Positions 1-8,178 of a stretch of 64,000 nucleotides of DNA are shown here, in pieces. The notes beneath the pieces are model-generated. The model was given only the letters and a program-made list of their open reading frames with translations, searched no databases and was not told where the DNA came from. A program made the translations under genes and the position numbers. Position 1 is the stretch's first letter; each line of letters starts with the position of its first letter. Location of the stretch: positions 62,001-126,000 of the forward strand of contig NZ_NSFT01000011.1 of NCBI RefSeq assembly GCF_002294725.1. Reading direction: 5' to 3'. This DNA is from Mesorhizobium sp. WSM4313. GTDB taxonomy: Bacteria; Pseudomonadota; Alphaproteobacteria; Rhizobiales; Rhizobiaceae.

Positions 1-2
1 TC

Positions 3-305
3 CGCGCCGAGAGCGCGAAATACACCGGCGATCCGGATTTCGAGCGGCTGATCGAGTTGATGATGCGCTCAAGCCCCGAGTTCCGCGAATGGTGGCCGCA
101 GCGCGATGTGGTGCACCGACTCTCCGGCCTGAAGCGTCTGCGGCATCCGATCGCCGGTGCGATGACGTTCGAGCATATGAGCCTGTCGATCGACGACGGT
201 TCGGACATGCGGCTGATCGTCTACACGCCGCTGGCGGAGCAGAACTCGGTGGTGAAGCTCAAGAAGCTGCTTGACGACCTGCCATCCGAGCGTCGTAGCG
301 CGTGA
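3..305 (+). CDS. MmyB-type XRE regulator, C-terminal fragment
   Basis: This is the 3' part of a gene whose start lies before the window; the frame is open from base 3 to the TGA at 303-305. About 100 residues are visible. The pattern (D-P-D-F-E-R-L-I-E-L, then S-P-E-F-R-E-W-W, then a late H-P-I-A-G) matches the C-terminal MmyB-like ligand-binding domain found behind an XRE helix-turn-helix in actinobacterial and rhizobial regulators. The DNA-binding half is not in the window, so target and ligand are unknown. Confidence 0.75.
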   Translation, partial: RAESAKYTGDPDFERLIELMMRSSPEFREWWPQRDVVHRLSGLKRLRHPIAGAMTFEHMSLSIDDGSDMRLIVYTPLAEQNSVVKLKKLLDDLPSERRSA

Positions 306-330
306 GGTTAGTAGGTCGCAGGCCCCTCAA

Positions 331-516
331 CTTCGTCATCCACGGGCGGAGCGGGAGCGAAGCGGACGCGGAGACCCGAGGATCCATTCCGTTACTTTTG
401 CCGTGGGTGCCAGCGGTGCAGAATTCTGGATCGTCGCGTCGCTTCGAGGTCACGGAATGGATCCTCGGGTCTGCGCTGCGTCGCTTCGCTCCTTGCTCCG
501 CCCGTGGATGACGAAG
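331..516. repeat. 186-bp palindromic repeat element, copy 1
   Basis: The ends are a perfect 22-bp inverted repeat (CTTCGTCATCCACGGG at 331 onward, its complement ending at 516). A second perfect 19-bp inverted pair lies inside (374-392 and 451-469, around GGATCCATTCCGT). A related element occurs at 8326-8545. No transposase is encoded. It fills most of the 285-bp gap between the MmyB fragment and the converging TetR gene, and looks like a non-autonomous, MITE-like or REP-like intergenic repeat. Confidence 0.85.
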
Positions 517-590
517 CTGAGAGGCTTCGGCTAATCTCGAAGGACAGCAACAGCCAACCGGCTGGCAAAACGGCCCCGTCCGGCGAGACG

Positions 591-1232
591 CTAGCCCTTC
601 GGCTTCAGCCCATCCAGGAACAGCTGCTCCAGAAACCGCGCCGCGTCCTCGAAGCGGCCGTCGCCGCCGCGGTCGGCGCCGAGCACGGCGCGCACCTGGA
701 CGTCGAAATCGGCATAGTGCTGCGTCGTCGCCCAGATCGAGAAGATCAGGTGCCAGGGATCGGTGCGGGCGATCTTGCCGGCGCGCATCCAGCCCTTGAT
801 GACGGCGGCCTTCTCGTCGACCAGCGTCTTCAGCTCGCCCTCCAGCATCGGCTTGATGCGCGGCGCGCCCTGCAGGATCTCGTTGGCGAACAGCCGGCTT
901 TCGCGCGGAAAATCGCGCGCCATCTCCAGCTTCCTGCGGATATAGCTTCTGAGCTCCGTCAGCGGATCGCCGATGTCGTCAAGCTCGCGCAATGGCGCCA
1001 GCCAGGTGTCGAGCAGACGCTGCATCAACGTCTCGTGAATGTCCTCCTTGCGGCGGAAGTAATAGAGAAGGTTGGGCTTCGACATGCCGGCGGCTTCGGC
1101 GATCTGGTCGATGGTCGAGCCGCGAAACCCGTTGGCGGAGAAGACTTCGAGCGCGGCTTCCAGGATCAGCTCGCGCTTTTCCTGCTGGATGCGGGTGCGG
1201 CGGGGAGCGGAGCCTTCCATCGCCGCCGTCAT
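591..1232 (-). CDS. TetR-family repressor, RutR-like (first copy)
   Basis: A 213-residue TetR/AcrR regulator. The N-terminal helix-turn-helix spans about residues 39-58 (S-T-I-D-Q-I-A-E-A-A-G-M-S-K-P-N-L-L-Y-Y-F). The C-terminal half has the signature of E. coli RutR, the uracil-responsive repressor of pyrimidine use: D-T-W-L-A-P-L, R-R-K-L-E-M-A-R-D-F-P, L-I-F-S-I-W-A-T-T-Q-H-Y-A-D-F. It is divergent from the aminotransferase gene, and the shared 218-bp gap holds a RutR-box-like palindrome, so it probably represses that promoter and itself until uracil or a degradation intermediate binds. The ligand is inferred from the family. An internal ATG at 1220 is a possible alternative start. Confidence 0.88.
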   Translation of the reverse strand: MTAAMEGSAPRRTRIQQEKRELILEAALEVFSANGFRGSTIDQIAEAAGMSKPNLLYYFRRKEDIHETLMQRLLDTWLAPLRELDDIGDPLTELRSYIRRKLEMARDFPRESRLFANEILQGAPRIKPMLEGELKTLVDEKAAVIKGWMRAGKIARTDPWHLIFSIWATTQHYADFDVQVRAVLGADRGGDGRFEDAARFLEQLFLDGLKPKG

Positions 1233-1250
1233 CCGTCTTCGCGCGAGCTC

Positions 1251-1272
1251 TCTGGACCAATTGTCTGGACCA
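1251..1272. repeat. Direct repeat TCTGGACCA x2 in the divergent promoter
   Basis: TCTGGACCA occurs at 1251-1259 and 1264-1272, a 13-bp period, 19 bases upstream of the first TetR start. It resembles half-sites of the RutR-box family and could be a second operator for autoregulation. Function is inferred from position only. Confidence 0.4.
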
Positions 1273-1355
1273 GTTTTTCCTTGGGCTGTGGAGCGCGCTT
1301 TTTATGCCGCATTTCCGCTAGTAATCCCTTGACCGCCGACAGGCGGTGCTAACGT

Positions 1356-1371
1356 TTGTCCAACCGGTCAA
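1356..1371. promoter_or_regulatory. RutR-box-like operator 1
   Basis: TTGTCCAACCGGTCAA matches the E. coli RutR consensus TTGACCANNTGGTCAA at 12 of 14 defined positions. It lies between the divergent RutR-like gene and the aminotransferase gene, 80 bp upstream of the latter's ATG, where a repressor could cover its promoter. Confidence 0.65.
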
Positions 1372-1450
1372 AAATTTGCGTAGCACGAAAACGCAGCGAA
1401 GACCAAGCGTTGGCCGCACCGAAACACGCTTACAAGGGGAAGTCCTGGTC

Positions 1451-2779
1451 ATGTCCAACCGGCTGAAAGTCACGCCGAACGATCTCAGCGCATTTTGGAT
1501 GCCATTCACGGCAAACCGCCAGTTCAAGCAGGCGCCGCGCATGTTCGTGTCCGCCAAGGACATGCACTACACCACCAGCGACGGCCGCAAGGTGCTCGAC
1601 GGCACCGCGGGCCTGTGGTGCGTCAACGCCGGCCACTGCCGGCCGAAGATCACCGAGGCGATCCAGAACCAGGCCGCCGAGCTCGACTACGCGCCGGCTT
1701 TCCAGATGGGCCACCCGATCGTGTTCGAGCTGGCGAACCGGCTAGTCGATATCGCGCCCAAGGGTATGGACCATGTTTTCTTCACCAATTCCGGATCGGA
1801 ATCGGTGGACACCGCGCTCAAGATGGCGATCGCCTATCACCGCGTTCGCGGCGAGGGCTCGCGCACCCGCCTGATCGGCCGCGAGCGCGGCTATCACGGC
1901 GTCAATTTCGGCGGCATCTCGGTCGGCGGCATCGTCTCCAACCGCAAGATGTTCGGCACGCTGCTCGGCGGCGTCGATCATCTGCCGCATACGCATTTGC
2001 CGGAGAAGAACGCCTTCTCGAAGGGCGTTCCGGAACATGGCGCGGAGCTCGCCAATGAGCTGGAGCGTCTCGTCGCCTTGCATGACGCCTCGACCATCGC
2101 TGCCGTCATCGTCGAGCCGGTCGCCGGCTCCACCGGCGTCATCCTGCCGCCGAAGGGCTATCTGCAGAAGCTTCGGGAAATTTGCACGAAGCACGGCATA
2201 TTGTTGATTTTCGATGAAGTGATCACCGGCTTCGGCCGCCTCGGCACGCCGTTCGCGGCGGACTATTTCGGGGTCACGCCGGACATCATGACCACCGCCA
2301 AGGGCGTCTCCAACGGCGTCATCCCGATGGGCGCGGTGTTCGTCAAGAAAGAGATCCACGACGCCTTCATGACCGGCCCGGAGCACATGATCGAGTTCTT
2401 CCACGGCTACACCTATTCGGGCAATCCGATCGCCTGCGCCGCGGCGCTCGGCACGCTCGACACCTACAAGGAAGAGGGCCTTTTGACCCGCGGCGAGGAA
2501 CTGGCGCCTTACTGGGAGGACGCGCTGCATTCGCTGAAGGGCGAGCCGCATGTCATCGACATCCGCAACATCGGCCTGATCGGCGCGATCGAGCTGGCGC
2601 CGATCGCCGGCAGCCCGACCAAGCGGGCCTTCTCAGCCTTCGTCAAAGCGTTCGAACGCGGCGCGCTGATCCGCACCACCGGCGACATCATCGCGCTGTC
2701 GCCGCCGCTGATCATCACCAAGGGCCAGATCAACGAACTCATCGACCATGTGCGTGAGGTGCTGAGGTCGATCGACTGA
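1451..2779 (+). CDS. Class III omega-amino-acid:pyruvate aminotransferase
   Basis: A 442-residue fold type I, class III PLP enzyme. ATG 1451 is preferred over the further upstream starts because of the AAGGGGA ribosome site at 1433-1439. Visible motifs are F-F-T-N-S-G-S-E-S-V-D-T-A (cofactor phosphate), L-L-I-F-D-E-V-I-T-G-F-G-R, and the Schiff-base lysine at about residue 284 in T-T-A-K-G-V-S-N-G. The family includes beta-alanine:pyruvate transaminases. Between two RutR-like genes and beside amidohydrolase and dihydropyrimidinase genes, it most likely converts beta-alanine (from uracil) or 3-aminoisobutyrate (from thymine) to the semialdehyde. Exact substrate is inferred from context. Confidence 0.9.
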   Translation: MSNRLKVTPNDLSAFWMPFTANRQFKQAPRMFVSAKDMHYTTSDGRKVLDGTAGLWCVNAGHCRPKITEAIQNQAAELDYAPAFQMGHPIVFELANRLVDIAPKGMDHVFFTNSGSESVDTALKMAIAYHRVRGEGSRTRLIGRERGYHGVNFGGISVGGIVSNRKMFGTLLGGVDHLPHTHLPEKNAFSKGVPEHGAELANELERLVALHDASTIAAVIVEPVAGSTGVILPPKGYLQKLREICTKHGILLIFDEVITGFGRLGTPFAADYFGVTPDIMTTAKGVSNGVIPMGAVFVKKEIHDAFMTGPEHMIEFFHGYTYSGNPIACAAALGTLDTYKEEGLLTRGEELAPYWEDALHSLKGEPHVIDIRNIGLIGAIELAPIAGSPTKRAFSAFVKAFERGALIRTTGDIIALSPPLIITKGQINELIDHVREVLRSID

Positions 2780-2869
2780 CAAGCCGGAGCGGACACTCTG
2801 CCGTGGAGGGAGGGTGTCCGCGAAGCCGCCGGCTGAGGTCGACGCCGCAGCGCCGACCTTCGGTGCGAT

Positions 2870-3508
2870 TCAGGCCGGCTGCGCGCCAATGCCGGTCAGG
2901 ATCACCCGTTTGATGTTTTCCTTGGCTTCCCGCCATTGCCGGTCGGAGAGCGACTTGCCGCCGTTCAGCGTCTCGATCTGGTGGCCGAAATCGGCGTAAT
3001 GCTGGGTCGTGGCCCAGAGCATGTAAAGCAGATGACGCGGGTCGACCGGGTCCATCTTGCCCTCCTCGATCCAGCGCCTGATGATCTCGACGCGACCGTC
3101 GGTCCATTCGCGCAGCGTCGATTCCATATAGTCCTGAAGCACGGGCGCGCCGTGCATGACTTCCGAGGCCCAGACCTTCGAGCCGTCCGGGTGGCGACGC
3201 GATATTTCCATCTTGGCGTCGATGTAGGCGCTGATGCCGTCTACCGGGCCGCGCGCCGCGTCGAAGCAATTGGCCGCCTGCAGCCAGATCTCGAAAATGT
3301 TCTGGACGACGGACCGGTAGAGCTCTTCCTTGGTGGCGAAATAGTAGTGGAGATTTGCCTTTGGCAGTCCCGCCAGATCGGCGATCAGCTGCATCGTGGC
3401 GCCGCCGAACCCGGCTTCCGCAAACACCTTTTCGGCGGCGAGCAGAATTGCTTTTTCATTCTCCCGCCTTATGTCCTGTCGCCGCATGGGACGGGTGGAT
3501 TCGCTCAT
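2870..3508 (-). CDS. TetR-family repressor, RutR-like (second copy)
   Basis: A 212-residue TetR regulator paralogous to the one at 591-1232. The helix-turn-helix is at about residues 38-58 (M-Q-L-I-A-D-L-A-G-L-P-K-A-N-L-H-Y-Y-F). The ligand domain keeps the RutR-type motif L-L-Y-M-L-W-A-T-T-Q-H-Y-A-D-F. The start at 3508 follows a GGGGGAG ribosome site; an in-frame extension to 3853 would run through the operators and into the opposite gene. It is divergent from the amidohydrolase gene, with two RutR-box-like palindromes between them, so autoregulation and control of the catabolic operon are likely. Confidence 0.88.
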   Translation of the reverse strand: MSESTRPMRRQDIRRENEKAILLAAEKVFAEAGFGGATMQLIADLAGLPKANLHYYFATKEELYRSVVQNIFEIWLQAANCFDAARGPVDGISAYIDAKMEISRRHPDGSKVWASEVMHGAPVLQDYMESTLREWTDGRVEIIRRWIEEGKMDPVDPRHLLYMLWATTQHYADFGHQIETLNGGKSLSDRQWREAKENIKRVILTGIGAQPA

Positions 3509-3527
3509 GTCTCCCCCAAGATTCTCG

Positions 3528-3543
3528 TTGACCGCTTGGTCAG
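3528..3543. promoter_or_regulatory. RutR-box-like operator 2
   Basis: TTGACCGCTTGGTCAG matches TTGACCANNTGGTCAA at 12 of 14 defined positions. It lies 20 bp upstream of the second RutR-like gene, well placed for autorepression. Confidence 0.65.
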
Positions 3544-3560
3544 CTTGTGTAGTCTGAAAG

Positions 3561-3576
3561 CTGACCATACGGTCAG
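3561..3576. promoter_or_regulatory. RutR-box-like operator 3
   Basis: CTGACCATACGGTCAG has perfect CTGACC/GGTCAG arms around a 4-bp centre and matches the RutR box at 11 of 14 positions. It is 33 bp (about three helical turns) from operator 2 and 54 bp upstream of the amidohydrolase ATG. Confidence 0.6.
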
Positions 3577-3629
3577 GATGCAAACCACTCAAGGGGCGAC
3601 AAGACCCCTGGTGAAAATGGGAACCGCAA

Positions 3630-4880
3630 ATGGCCGCACCCGGTGAAAATCTGCGAGTGAATTCAGACCGCTTGTGGGATTCCATCATGGAGATGGCGAA
3701 GATCGGCCCCGGCATTGCCGGCGGCAACAATCGCCAGACCGTGACCGACGAGGACGGCGAGGGCCGCCATCTGTTCAAGCGCTGGTGCGAGGCCGCGGGG
3801 CTCGAAATGGGCCTCGACGAGATGGGCACGATGTTTGCCCTCCGCGAGGGCACCGATCCCAGCCTGCCGCCCGTCTATGTCGGCAGCCACCTCGACACGC
3901 AGCCGACCGGCGGCAAGTATGACGGCGTGCTCGGCGTGCTGGGCGGACTGGAAGTCGTGCGCTCGCTCAACGATCTCGGCATCAAGACCAGGCATCCGAT
4001 CGTCGTCACCAACTGGACCAACGAGGAAGGCGCGCGCTTCGCCCCGGCGATGATGGCGTCCGGCGTGTTCGCCGGCGTGCTCGACCAGGCCGATGTCTAC
4101 CAGCATGTCGACAAGGACGGCAAAAAGTTCGGCGAGGAGCTCGAACGCATCGGCTGGAAAGGCACCGAGAAGGTTGGCGACCGCAAGATCCACGCCTTCT
4201 TCGAACTGCATATCGAGCAAGGGCCGATCCTCGAGGACGAGGGCATCGACATCGGCGTCGTGACCCACGGCCAGGGCCTCAAATGGCTGCAGGTGACTCT
4301 GACCGGCAAGGAAGCGCATACCGGCTCGACGCCGATGCCGAAGCGCCGCAATGCCGGGCTCGGCATGGCGCGCGTGATCGAGCTGGTGCACGAGATCGCC
4401 ATGGATTACCAGCCCGACGCCGTCGGCGCGGTCGGCCACATGCAGGCCTATCCGAACTCGCGCAACATCATCGCCGGCCGCACGGTCTTCACCATCGACA
4501 TCCGCTCGCCGGAAAAGGAAGTGCTCGATGCCATGGATAGCCGCATCCGCGAGGGCATCGACACGATCTGCGACGCGCTCGATATCAAATACGAGATCGA
4601 GCAGGTCGGCCATTTCGACCCGGTCACCTTCGACAAGAATTGCGTCAAGGCGATCCGCGATGCCGCGGAGAGGCTGGGCTACACGCACCGCAACATCGTT
4701 TCCGGCGCCGGCCACGACGCCTGCTGGATCAACCGCGTCGCGCCGACCGCGATGGTGATGTGCCCCTGCGTCGACGGGCTCAGCCACAACGAGGCCGAGG
4801 AGATCACCAAGGAATGGGCGGCGGCGGGCGCCGATGTGCTGTTCCATGCGGTGGTCGAGACAGCTGGAATCGTTGAATGA
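3630..4880 (+). CDS. Zn-dependent M20 amidohydrolase (N-carbamoyl-beta-alanine amidohydrolase)
   Basis: A 416-residue M20-family hydrolase of the beta-ureidopropionase/allantoate amidohydrolase/L-carbamoylase group. Metal ligands are visible at about His87 (G-S-H-L-D-T-Q), Asp98 (K-Y-D-G), Glu133 (N-E-E-G-A-R-F), His194 (F-E-L-H-I-E-Q-G) and the late S-H-N-E-A-E. In the cluster it would hydrolyse N-carbamoyl-beta-alanine to beta-alanine, CO2 and ammonia, the last step of reductive pyrimidine degradation. It is 64 bp ahead of the dihydropyrimidinase gene on the same strand. An L-carbamoylase or allantoate role cannot be excluded from sequence alone. Confidence 0.87.
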   Translation: MAAPGENLRVNSDRLWDSIMEMAKIGPGIAGGNNRQTVTDEDGEGRHLFKRWCEAAGLEMGLDEMGTMFALREGTDPSLPPVYVGSHLDTQPTGGKYDGVLGVLGGLEVVRSLNDLGIKTRHPIVVTNWTNEEGARFAPAMMASGVFAGVLDQADVYQHVDKDGKKFGEELERIGWKGTEKVGDRKIHAFFELHIEQGPILEDEGIDIGVVTHGQGLKWLQVTLTGKEAHTGSTPMPKRRNAGLGMARVIELVHEIAMDYQPDAVGAVGHMQAYPNSRNIIAGRTVFTIDIRSPEKEVLDAMDSRIREGIDTICDALDIKYEIEQVGHFDPVTFDKNCVKAIRDAAERLGYTHRNIVSGAGHDACWINRVAPTAMVMCPCVDGLSHNEAEEITKEWAAAGADVLFHAVVETAGIVE

Positions 4881-4944
4881 CCGCCTAGACCAGTCACCTC
4901 GCAACGCCGCTCGCAAAGAAGCGCGAAAGAACAGGGGAACAGAT

Positions 4945-6396
4945 ATGACCAAAGTCATCCGGAACGGCACCATCGTTACCGCCGACCGTACCTGGAAGGC
5001 CGACGTGCTGATGCAGCATGGCAAGATCGTCGCCATCGGCTCCAACCTGCACGGCGACCATGAGTTCGACGCCACGGGTTGCTATGTCATGCCGGGCGGC
5101 ATCGATCCGCACACCCATCTGGAAATGCCCTTCATGGGCACTTATTCGGCCGACGATTTCGAATCCGGCACCCGCGCGGCGCTCTCCGGCGGCACGACCA
5201 TGGTGGTCGATTTCTGTCTGCCGGCGCCGCAGCAGTCGCTGCTGGAAGCGCTGCAGATGTGGGACAACAAGACCTCGAAAGCGTCCTGCGATTATTCCTT
5301 CCACATGGCGATCACCTGGTGGGGCAAGCAGGTGTTCGACGAGATGGCTCAAGTCGTCGACCGGGGCATCACCTCGTTCAAGCATTTCATGGCCTATAAG
5401 GGCGCGCTGATGGTCGATGACGACGAGATGTACTCGTCGTTCCAGCGCTGCGCCGATCTCGGCGCGCTGCCGCTGGTCCATGCCGAGAATGGCGACGTGG
5501 TCGCAGCGCTCTCGCAGAAGCTTTTAGCCGCCGGCAACAATGGTCCGGAGGGACATGCCTATTCGCGGCCGCCGGAAGTGGAGGGCGAGGCGACAAACCG
5601 CGCCATCATGATCGCCGACATGGCGGGCGTGCCGCTCTATGTCGTGCATGTCTCCTGCGAGCAGAGCCACGAGGCGATCCGCCGTGCCCGCCAGAAGGGC
5701 ATGCGCGTCTACGGCGAGCCATTGATCCAGCATCTGACGCTCGACGAGACCGAGTATTTCAACAAGGACTGGGACCATGCGGCGCGCCGGGTGATGAGCC
5801 CGCCTTTCCGCAGCAAGTGGCACCAGGATTCGCTGTGGGCCGGCTTGCAGGCCGGCTCGCTGCAGGTCGTGGCGACCGACCATTGCTCCTTCACCACCAG
5901 CCAAAAGCGCAACGGCATCGGCGACTTCACCAAGATCCCGAACGGCACCGGCGGCCTCGAGGACCGCTTGCCGGTTCTATGGACGAGAGGCGTCAACACC
6001 GGGCGGCTGACGATGAACGAGTTCGTCGCGGTGACTTCGACCAACATCGCCAAGATCCTCAACATGTATCCGAAGAAGGGCGCGATCGTCGAAGGCGCCG
6101 ACGCCGACATCGTCGTGTGGGATCCGAAGCGCAAGAAGACGATCTCGGCCAAGAACCAGCAGTCGGTGATCGATTACAACGTCTTCGAAGGCGTCGAGGT
6201 GACCGGTCTGCCGCGCTTCGTCTTCTCGCGCGGCGAGCTGTCGATCGAGGAAGCGGAGGTGAAGGCCAAGACCGGCCATGGCGAGTTCGTCGCCCGCGAG
6301 CCGAACGCCGCGGTCAACCGGGCGCTGTCGACCTGGAAGGAGATTTCCGCGCCGCGCAAGGTCGAGCGAACCGGCATTCCGGCCACCGGGGTCTGA
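4945..6396 (+). CDS. hydA: Dihydropyrimidinase / D-hydantoinase
   Basis: A 483-residue cyclic amidohydrolase. ATG 4945 is chosen for its AGGGGA ribosome site at 4933-4938; in-frame upstream codons lie inside the previous gene. All binuclear-zinc ligands can be read: His57/His59 (D-P-H-T-H), the carbamylated lysine at about 152 (F-M-A-Y-K-G), His179 (V-H-A-E-N-G-D), His235 (V-V-H-V-S-C-E) and Asp312 (A-T-D-H-C-S-F). It opens 5,6-dihydrouracil or dihydrothymine to the N-carbamoyl amino acid used by the upstream enzyme. The stop is 2 bp from the next ATG, so that gene is co-transcribed. Confidence 0.95.
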   Translation: MTKVIRNGTIVTADRTWKADVLMQHGKIVAIGSNLHGDHEFDATGCYVMPGGIDPHTHLEMPFMGTYSADDFESGTRAALSGGTTMVVDFCLPAPQQSLLEALQMWDNKTSKASCDYSFHMAITWWGKQVFDEMAQVVDRGITSFKHFMAYKGALMVDDDEMYSSFQRCADLGALPLVHAENGDVVAALSQKLLAAGNNGPEGHAYSRPPEVEGEATNRAIMIADMAGVPLYVVHVSCEQSHEAIRRARQKGMRVYGEPLIQHLTLDETEYFNKDWDHAARRVMSPPFRSKWHQDSLWAGLQAGSLQVVATDHCSFTTSQKRNGIGDFTKIPNGTGGLEDRLPVLWTRGVNTGRLTMNEFVAVTSTNIAKILNMYPKKGAIVEGADADIVVWDPKRKKTISAKNQQSVIDYNVFEGVEVTGLPRFVFSRGELSIEEAEVKAKTGHGEFVAREPNAAVNRALSTWKEISAPRKVERTGIPATGV

Positions 6397-6398
6397 CC

Positions 6399-6776
6399 AT
6401 GCGGGCTCTTCATCTTGCGATCGCGGCGGCCGCGATGCTTGCCGCCGGTCAGGTTCTTGCCGCCGGCATCGACCTCAGCAAGCCCTATGGCGACAAATAT
6501 GGCTGCATCAACCGAAACGGCCAGCAAGTGGCCGCCGACAAGATGCTGCTTCTGACCGACAAGGAACTGATCACGGCGGGCAGCGCCTGCACCTTCAGCG
6601 ACAAGCAGACGCAAGCCGATGGATCGCTGGTGGTGACGGCAAAGTGCGAGGCGGAGGGCGAAGAGGGACAGGCCCCGGTAAAGTTCACCATCAAGCGCAG
6701 CGCGAAGAATGCGAAGAAGCTGGTGCTGGCCGACGAGGACGGCAATGTGATGGGCGAAGTCGCGCGATGCAAATGA
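6399..6776 (+). CDS. Small secreted protein of unknown function
   Basis: 125 residues, starting 2 bp after the dihydropyrimidinase stop. An N-terminal signal peptide (M-R-A-L-H then an Ala/Leu-rich core, likely cut after V-L-A-A) precedes a hydrophilic mature domain with four cysteines (Y-G-C-I-N, S-A-C-T-F, A-K-C-E and the penultimate residue), suggesting two disulfides in the periplasm. I do not recognise the family. Tight spacing implies co-expression with the catabolic operon, but no enzymatic motif is visible. Confidence 0.75.
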   Translation: MRALHLAIAAAAMLAAGQVLAAGIDLSKPYGDKYGCINRNGQQVAADKMLLLTDKELITAGSACTFSDKQTQADGSLVVTAKCEAEGEEGQAPVKFTIKRSAKNAKKLVLADEDGNVMGEVARCK

Positions 6777-6862
6777 CGGCGATCCCGTCCGTTCCTGTGA
6801 GACGTATTCGTTCCGGCCGCATTTATGCGACGCCAAGCGATGCCGCTTGGCTGCAAAATGCC

Positions 6863-7267
6863 CTAAGCGACGAGGCCATCCAGTTCCGGCAGCAGGACGA
6901 CGCTTTCCTGCTCGTTGGGATCGGTGCGGGCGATGACAGCCGAGGATGGGGCGCCGCTCAGGTTGGCGGGCAGATGCGGCACGCCCGCCGGAATGTAGAA
7001 GAGGTCGCCGGCCTTGACGACGATGTGATGCTCGAGCCGGTCGCCGTACCAGGTGTGGACTTCGCCGGAGAGCACGTAGATGGCCGTCTCGTGGCTTTCA
7101 TGCATGTGCGCCTTGGCGCGCGCGCCGGGCGGCATGGTGAGAAGATGCATGCAGATGCCGGAGGAACCGACGGTTTCGGCGGCGATACCGGCGAAATAGC
7201 TCAGCCCCTGCTTGCCCTGATAGGTGCTTTCGGGGCGAACGAGATGACAGGTGGGTCTAGGCGACAT
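6863..7267 (-). CDS. Cupin-domain protein
   Basis: A 134-residue single-domain cupin. The first cupin motif reads A-H-M-H-E-S-H-E-T-A-I-Y-V-L-S-G-E (metal-binding His/His/Glu) and the second G-D-L-F-Y-I-P-A-G-V-P-H. ATG 7267 is preferred to the TTG 6 bp upstream; GGAG precedes it. It converges on the secreted-protein gene and is divergent from the ABC transporter operon. Small cupins of this sort are metal-dependent oxygenases, isomerases or sensor domains; the substrate is unknown. Confidence 0.83.
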   Translation of the reverse strand: MSPRPTCHLVRPESTYQGKQGLSYFAGIAAETVGSSGICMHLLTMPPGARAKAHMHESHETAIYVLSGEVHTWYGDRLEHHIVVKAGDLFYIPAGVPHLPANLSGAPSSAVIARTDPNEQESVVLLPELDGLVA

Positions 7268-7386
7268 CGGCAAGGCTCCGGGCGGCTTCGATCGGGTGGG
7301 ACAGGACGAGTGGAAAGCAACGCTATCATAAAATCAACCGGATTGCGGACAGTGCGGCAGCGGCTGCGAGATGCAGGCTGCAGCCA

Positions 7387-8178
7387 ATGACCGAACAGCC
7401 GCCAGCCGTCGTTTCGGCAAGCAAGCTCGGCCTCACTTTTCAGACCAATGACGGTCCGGTGCAGGCGCTCTCCAACGTCGATCTCACCATCGGCAAGGGC
7501 GAATTCGTCTCCTTCATCGGCCCGTCCGGCTGCGGCAAGACCACCTTGCTGCGCGTCATCGCCGATCTGGAGAAGGCGACCGCCGGGGCGATCTCCGTCA
7601 ACGGCATGACGCCGGAGCAGGCGCGCGAGAAACGCGCCTATGGCTATGTCTTCCAGGCGGCGGCCTTGTTCCCGTGGCGCACGATCGAGCGCAACGTGGC
7701 GTTGCCGCTGGAGATCATCGGCCTCAGCCAAGTCGAGCAGGCGGAGCGCATCAAGCGCACGATGGAGTTGGTCAACCTTTCCGGCTTCGAGAAGAAATAC
7801 CCCTGGCAGCTTTCCGGCGGCATGCAGCAGCGCGCCTCGATCGCGCGTGCTCTCGCCTTCGATGCGGACCTGCTCTTGATGGACGAGCCGTTCGGCGCGC
7901 TTGACGAGATCGTGCGCGACCATCTGAACGAGCAGCTGCTCGATCTCTGGGCGCGGACCAACAAGACGATCTGCTTCGTCACCCATTCGATACCCGAGGC
8001 GGTCTATCTGTCGACGCGCATTGTCGTGATGTCGCCGCGGCCAGGCCGCGTCACCGACATCATCGAATCGACGCTGCCGAGAGAGCGGCCGCTCGACATC
8101 CGCGAGACGCCTGAATTCCTGGCGATCGCCGCACGGGTGCGGGATGGCTTGAGGGCAGGGCATAGCTATGATGATTGA
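7387..8178 (+). CDS. ABC importer ATPase, NitT/TauT family
   Basis: A 263-residue ATP-binding subunit. Walker A is G-P-S-G-C-G-K-T-T (45-53), the ABC signature L-S-G-G-M-Q-Q-R (142-149), Walker B L-L-L-M-D-E-P (162-168), and the switch histidine is in F-V-T-H-S-I-P-E-A. The last motif and the overall sequence resemble SsuB/TauB/ThiZ-type ATPases. It begins the importer operon and is separated from its permease genes by a 463-bp repeat insertion. With the neighbouring catabolic enzymes it probably serves uptake of a pyrimidine-like or hydantoin-like compound; the substrate is inferred. No RutR box was found in its own promoter region. Confidence 0.92.
   Translation: MTEQPPAVVSASKLGLTFQTNDGPVQALSNVDLTIGKGEFVSFIGPSGCGKTTLLRVIADLEKATAGAISVNGMTPEQAREKRAYGYVFQAAALFPWRTIERNVALPLEIIGLSQVEQAERIKRTMELVNLSGFEKKYPWQLSGGMQQRASIARALAFDADLLLMDEPFGALDEIVRDHLNEQLLDLWARTNKTICFVTHSIPEAVYLSTRIVVMSPRPGRVTDIIESTLPRERPLDIRETPEFLAIAARVRDGLRAGHSYDD

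Noticed and set aside
3663..5075. 470-codon frame antisense to the amidohydrolase
   Set aside because: Third-position GC bias gives open complement frames here; the + strand gene has metal-ligand motifs.
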